Shown piece by piece: positions 6,953 through 10,227 of a stretch of DNA of 10,227 nucleotides. Each line of letters starts with the position of its first letter. The stretch's first letter is position 1. The position numbers and the translations under genes were made by a program. This DNA comes from JAJISK01 sp046759185 (GTDB lineage Archaea > Thermoplasmatota > Thermoplasmata > RBG-16-68-12 > JAJISG01), in the NCBI GenBank assembly GCA_046759185.1, contig JBHIBO010000043.1, positions 1-10,227 of the forward strand, in the 5' to 3' direction. The notes below the pieces were generated by a model. The model ran no database searches and was not told the origin of the DNA. It saw nothing but the letters and a program-made list of their open reading frames with translations.

Positions 6953-8782
6953 CTAGCTCAGCCGGGACACGGTCACACGCTTGTTGGCGAAGAAGGCGTC
7001 CTGGAGGGCTTTCCCCTCCTCGCTTCCCTTGGCGACGCGCATGAGGCCGTCTCGTCCCACGGTCCCCTGGAAGAGAGGCTGGCCCACGATCCGGACCTCC
7101 ACGTGTTGGCCCGAGAACTCCCCGCCTGCCTGGACGATGACGTTCCGACGCTCCATGTCCACCTTCGCCGGCTTCCCGCCGGCGCGAGGCTGGGCCTTCC
7201 GCTTCCGCGCCTTCAACGGCTGGATGTTCAGCTTGATGCCCACAACGCGCTCGATCTCCGAAATGTGTCGCCCCTCCCGACCGATGACGCCGGCGATCTC
7301 CTTTTCGGGGATGTACACAGTAGCTGCGCTCTCCCCCTCCAGTGTGACGTGGACCGGACCGTTGACGAAGCGGCCGAGTTCATACGCTACCTGCCGTTCC
7401 GCGAGGCTCTTCAAAGGACCGCCATCCTCCGCCTCTTCGATGGGCATCACCACGACCTCTTCACCGTAGCTGTAGATCTCGAACTCGCTTCGCCCGGACT
7501 CGAAGTCTACGATCTCGATGACGGGCCGAGCCAGGTCCGCTTCCACCATGCCCTGGGGCACCTTCACTGTGAAACGGAGGTTGTAGAACTGTCGGATTGC
7601 CCCGTCCTCCACGAAGAGCACTGTGTCGATGATCTGAGGAATCATGCCGAGCTCCACGCGGCCGATGAGGCGCTGGATAGCGTCGATGCCTCGGGTGGCA
7701 TGGACCACGCCGACAAGGCCTACCCCCGCCAAGCGCATGTCGGCAAAGACCTGGAAGTCCCCCGTCTTTCGCAATTCGTCGTAGATGGTGTAATCCGGCC
7801 GTACGAGGAGCAGGAGGTCGGCCGTCCGGCTCATGTCCCCCTCCAGGGCCGTATACTGCGTGATGTCGTCGATGACCTGCAGGTCCCGGGGCTTCTCCAT
7901 CGTCTTGACGATCCAGCCGATCTCGTGGAGATACTCCGCGACTGCCTGGGCCAGGGTGCTCTTTCCTGCCCCGGGTGGCCCTGCAATCAGGAGGCCCCGA
8001 TACCGGTCTCGAAGGCGATCTTGGATGATTTCCGCGAACTTGTACTCCTTCAGCCCGACGTGGGCCACTGGGCGAACGGCGGTGATTTCCAGCCCGTCCG
8101 AGAAGGGAGGCCACGCCATGGCGATCCGGATGTCATCGAGCTGTACGACGGTGGCGCCTCCCTCGTCCATCTCCACGAATCCTTTCGGGTGCTGCTTGGC
8201 TTCCTCGAGGATCTCCCGAGCCATGCGCTTGACTTTCTGATCGCCCAGCTTCCGGTTGCCCACGGTCTTCAGGACCATCTGTCCCGGCTTCCCCGCCTTC
8301 ACGCGGGGCAACGTCCCCGCCTTGAGGTGCACGGACATGACGTCCGGTTCGAAGTACTTCAGGAGGGCGGGCTTCTGCCGCCTGCCGGTCGTCTTGGGCC
8401 GCATGTACTCCACGGAAATTCGTTTCGCCTCGGCAACCCGCGCCTGGATCCAATCGCTCGTGATGAGCGTAGCCCCTTCCTCCTCCGCGACGGATCGGAT
8501 GGCGGCGTCGATGGCTCCGCCACCCGCTAGCTTGATGTCTTCCAGCGTCGGCCGGCTGCCGACGTACCGCAGCGTGATGGCGCCGCTGTCGGCCAGTTGG
8601 GCGAGCTCACCGAGCTCCTCTAACCCCTTGTAGCCCGTCTCCTGGCCTCGATCCGCTTGGGCCTCGAGCTCCGCTACCACGGCCTCGGGGACGATGACCT
8701 CGGCCGCACCGCGTTCCTTGCGCCGGACGATGCTCGTGATGCGTCCATCGACGACGACGCTCGTGTCGGGAACGATTTTCAT
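6953..8782 (-). CDS. pina: PINA-type protein: PIN domain, AAA/type IV secretion-like ATPase and KH domain
   Basis: A 609-residue archaeal multidomain protein. The N-terminal PIN domain (about 1-125) starts MKIVPDTSVVVDGRI and keeps four acidic residues: D6, E38, D92 and D110 (in ITSDW). The central ATPase has Walker A GPPGAGKST (about 268-276) and a family-typical LLLVRPDYTIYDEL segment. A KH RNA/DNA-binding domain follows, with GREG inside IAGVIGREGRHISEIE (about 514-529), then a basic linker and a C-terminal beta domain. In Sulfolobus the homologous PINA is a hexameric ATPase that moves Holliday junctions with Hjc; an RNA role is also conceivable. I chose the ATG at 8780-8782 because relatives begin at this PIN strand. 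A GTG at 8864-8866 would add 28 poorly conserved residues, but overlaps the upstream TGA as GTGA, so coupling makes it a real alternative. The minus-strand TTTAACC at about 8815-8821 could be a TATA box for the ATG form. The SAM hydrolase follows after four bases. Confidence 0.92.
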   Translation of the reverse strand: MKIVPDTSVVVDGRITSIVRRKERGAAEVIVPEAVVAELEAQADRGQETGYKGLEELGELAQLADSGAITLRYVGSRPTLEDIKLAGGGAIDAAIRSVAEEEGATLITSDWIQARVAEAKRISVEYMRPKTTGRRQKPALLKYFEPDVMSVHLKAGTLPRVKAGKPGQMVLKTVGNRKLGDQKVKRMAREILEEAKQHPKGFVEMDEGGATVVQLDDIRIAMAWPPFSDGLEITAVRPVAHVGLKEYKFAEIIQDRLRDRYRGLLIAGPPGAGKSTLAQAVAEYLHEIGWIVKTMEKPRDLQVIDDITQYTALEGDMSRTADLLLLVRPDYTIYDELRKTGDFQVFADMRLAGVGLVGVVHATRGIDAIQRLIGRVELGMIPQIIDTVLFVEDGAIRQFYNLRFTVKVPQGMVEADLARPVIEIVDFESGRSEFEIYSYGEEVVVMPIEEAEDGGPLKSLAERQVAYELGRFVNGPVHVTLEGESAATVYIPEKEIAGVIGREGRHISEIERVVGIKLNIQPLKARKRKAQPRAGGKPAKVDMERRNVIVQAGGEFSGQHVEVRIVGQPLFQGTVGRDGLMRVAKGSEEGKALQDAFFANKRVTVSRLS

Positions 8783-8862
8783 GTCTGTGTCTCGGACGGC
8801 CCATCCCCCGGACGGGTTAAAGAGTTTGAGCAACCGCTCCAGATGTGGCTTAGGAGACCTCT

Positions 8863-9398
8863 TCACTCGGACCCGGGCGGGGTCATCTGGCGCGCCCTCT
8901 CGACAACGGCTTGGATGAACGACGTCTTTTCCTCCGTGTAGGCCTCGCGATTGGTACCGTGCTCACGTGCCAGACGCCGTTTCAACGATTCGTACTCCCG
9001 CGCTGTGGCGTTTTCGGTTCTCAGGTAGTCACGAAAGAGGAGGTGCCTTTCCCAGAAGTCGCTCGCTTCCTCCACCATATGCAAGTGGTGGGTACGGCCT
9101 TCTGGAGGGCCCTTGCGGAAGTATCGGCGTTCCGGGAGGTCGACTTCGTACTCAGGGACGTACTCGTAGCCTAGGGATGCGAGGGGATCGATGCAAAGGC
9201 GGGCATCGGAGAGTCTACCCAACCCGGCCATGATGTCGATGATGGGTTTCCCGGCGAGGCCGGGGACGGCGGTGTTCCCAATGTGCGCGAGGGCCTCAGA
9301 TGCAGTCCGATCTGCCTCTGGATTCGCTGCCTTTCAGTCTCATACATTCGAGGCCACCGGGAGTCGTAGGGCACGATAACGACGGGAGGCTTGTCCAT
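8863..9398 (-). pseudogene. GrpB family (UPF0157) nucleotidyltransferase-like gene, broken by a one-base frameshift
   Basis: GrpB/UPF0157 proteins are about 175-residue nucleotidyltransferase-fold proteins of uncertain substrate. Frame one starts at the ATG at 9396-9398 and reads MDKPPVVIVPYDSRWPRMYE up to QRQIGLHL. The continuation EALAHIGNTAVPGLAGKPII, then LGYEYVPEYEVDLPERRYF, THHLHMVEEASDFWERHLLF and REAYTEEKTSFI, is in a different frame and stops at 8863. Adding one base near 9294-9300 joins them into a single 178-residue protein of normal family length with all its motifs, so the break is a single-base loss or a sequence error. Without repair, an ATG at 9229-9231 could start a 122-residue fragment lacking the N-terminal domain part. 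The TGA overlaps a GTG of the PINA gene as GTGA, so the two were probably one operon. The gene diverges from the nucleotidyltransferase at 9498. Confidence 0.85.
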
Positions 9399-9497
9399 GG
9401 GGCGTTCAATGCGTGTATGCAGGGGCGGCGCATATCCTTTGGCCACCCGCCGGGACCCGAACCCTGATGAACCTCGAGGGAAGTTCGGGGACGACCC

Positions 9498-10079
9498 ATG
9501 GCTCAGTCGTTCGCGGAGTTGGATTGGCTCAAGGAACTGATGGGCACGTTCCCGCGTCCCTGGTATGTCGCGGGAGGCTGGGCCATCGACCTGCATGTCG
9601 GCCGAGTGACGCGTGATCATGGGGACACGGAGGTCGCCATCCTCCGGCGCGATCAGGAGGCACTTCGTCGCCATCTCCCCGACTGGGAGTTTCGGCACGC
9701 GGTTCCCGGAAGGCGCGAAGACCTGAAAGCCTGGGGGGGAGGGACCCGGCTTGAGCGCCCCATTCACGAGATCCATGCCGTCGGACCCGATGGGACTGAA
9801 CTGGAGATCCTCCTGAATGAGTCCACAGGAGGTGTCTGGAGGTTCCGACGCATGATGGAGATCGCCCGACCCCTCTCGAAGCTCGGTCATGTCTCCTCCC
9901 CCGGAATTCCCTACCTGGCGCCAGAGGTGGTCCTGCTGTACAAGGCAGAAGAACCGACCGCATTCGATGAACGGGACTTTCAAGTGGCACGCCCGCTGCT
10001 CGGCGAGGAGCCACGCGAGTGGCTAAGGATCTCCGTCGAGGCCTGCTATCCTGAACACCCCTGGCTAGCCAGTCTGTAG
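9498..10079 (+). CDS. Nucleotidyltransferase, aminoglycoside-2''-adenylyltransferase-like family
   Basis: A 193-residue protein of the ANT(2'')-like nucleotidyltransferase family, which transfers a nucleotide to small molecules; the actual substrate cannot be told, and drug resistance should not be assumed. The N-terminal signature is WYVAGGWAIDLHVGRVTRDHGD (residues 22-43), with the GG nucleotide-binding turn at 26-27. The metal-binding pair is D43 and E45 in HGDTEVAIL, where most relatives have D-x-D. A third acidic position is probably E101 or E103 in ELEILLNE. The C-terminal signature APEVVLLYKAEE, then DERDFQVARPLL, is typical. The ATG lacks a strong ribosome site; GGGGAC lies nine bases before it. 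About 100 bp separate it from the diverging GrpB-family gene, whose product has a related fold. Family assignment is good, activity uncertain. Confidence 0.85.
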   Translation: MAQSFAELDWLKELMGTFPRPWYVAGGWAIDLHVGRVTRDHGDTEVAILRRDQEALRRHLPDWEFRHAVPGRREDLKAWGGGTRLERPIHEIHAVGPDGTELEILLNESTGGVWRFRRMMEIARPLSKLGHVSSPGIPYLAPEVVLLYKAEEPTAFDERDFQVARPLLGEEPREWLRISVEACYPEHPWLASL

Positions 10080-10107
10080 CCCAGGGGGCCCGACGCATCC
10101 ATCGGAA

Positions 10108-10119
10108 TTAAGAATATAG
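10108..10119 (+). promoter_or_regulatory. Possible TATA element TTAAGAATATAG
   Basis: This is the only AT-rich stretch in the right-hand 150 bases. Read as a TATA box centred near 10115, it predicts transcription starting around 10140. Downstream lie both a small-RNA-like sequence and a ribosome site with an ATG, so its target is not decided. Confidence 0.35.
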
Positions 10120-10176
10120 ACCGGACACCTATCATGTCTGGCCTGTGATGAGTGAGGGTTGGTGACCCACCCGGGT

Positions 10177-10182
10177 GTGATC
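10177..10182 (+). promoter_or_regulatory. Possible ribosome binding site of the gene at the right edge
   Basis: GTGATC matches the archaeal 16S 3' end over six bases and sits six bases before the ATG at 10189. The spacing is the same as for the universal stress protein gene. Confidence 0.35.
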
Positions 10183-10188
10183 GGCCCT

Positions 10189-10227
10189 ATGAGTGCTGAG
10201 GCGCAATTGGGCTGGACGCCAGGGTCG
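10189..10227 (+). CDS. Possible start of a further gene, cut by the window edge
   Basis: Thirteen open codons (MSAEAQLGWTPGS) run from the ATG at 10189 to the end of the window. Support comes from the GTGATC ribosome site with good spacing and a TATA-like element about 75 bp upstream. The product cannot be recognised from so few residues. The same sequence can also be read as part of a small RNA, so this is tentative. Confidence 0.3.
   Translation, partial: MSAEAQLGWTPGS

Noticed and set aside
6833..8530. 565-codon open frame on the plus strand opposite the PINA-type gene
   Set aside because: It is the mirror of a well-supported coding region and has the His/Leu/Asp-rich look of an antisense frame.
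9440..9475. GGGACCCGAACCC, on the minus strand a T-arm-like GGGTTCGGGTCCC, suggesting a tRNA or tRNA fragment
   Set aside because: No matching acceptor stem, D-arm or anticodon arm lies at the right distance on either strand, and the T-stem itself has a mismatch.
1..10227. CRISPR array, insertion sequence or toxin-antitoxin pair
   Set aside because: No regularly spaced repeats, transposase motifs or paired small genes are visible anywhere in the window; the PIN domain here belongs to the large PINA-type protein.

Overview
The window looks like a GC-rich (roughly 60% or more) archaeal chromosome segment. The marker genes are archaeal: RNA polymerase subunit Rpo7 with its S1 domain, an archaeal-type cofactor-independent phosphoglycerate mutase, an A-type ATP synthase subunit I, and a PIN-ATPase-KH protein of the PINA type. 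Two starts are preceded by GGTGATC-like ribosome binding sites, which match the archaeal 16S 3' end. The mix would suit an uncultivated, GC-rich Thermoplasmatota-like euryarchaeote, but the lineage is inference only.

Layout: positions 1-4045 are a leftward block of rpo7 (cut by the window edge), apgM, a short atpI-like gene and a tandem-domain universal stress protein. A 613-bp gene-free stretch follows (4046-4658), with a strong TATA-like element at 4391-4398 and hairpin-forming sequence ahead of a rightward B12-binding radical SAM gene (4659-6107). This converges on a second leftward block: SAM hydrolase (DUF62), the PINA-type ATPase, and a GrpB-family gene broken by a one-base frameshift. 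A rightward nucleotidyltransferase (9498-10079) diverges from the GrpB gene. The right end holds a possible promoter and either the first codons of a further gene or a small RNA.

The genes do not form one obvious pathway. The leftward genes are mostly housekeeping functions: transcription, glycolysis/gluconeogenesis, proton translocation, stress response, SAM turnover and Holliday junction/RNA metabolism. The right end carries two nucleotidyltransferase-fold genes that look like accessory or transferred DNA.

The most interesting points are: (1) the atpI-like gene keeps the whole membrane half and the essential arginine, but lacks the long coiled-coil/distal-lobe insert and has no ordinary start codon at its apparent N-terminus; (2) the single-base frameshift in the GrpB gene; (3) the long structured leader of the radical SAM gene; (4) a possible C/D-box-like RNA or leader at 10140-10202. 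I did not find a defence island, CRISPR array, transposon or clearly new multi-gene system.
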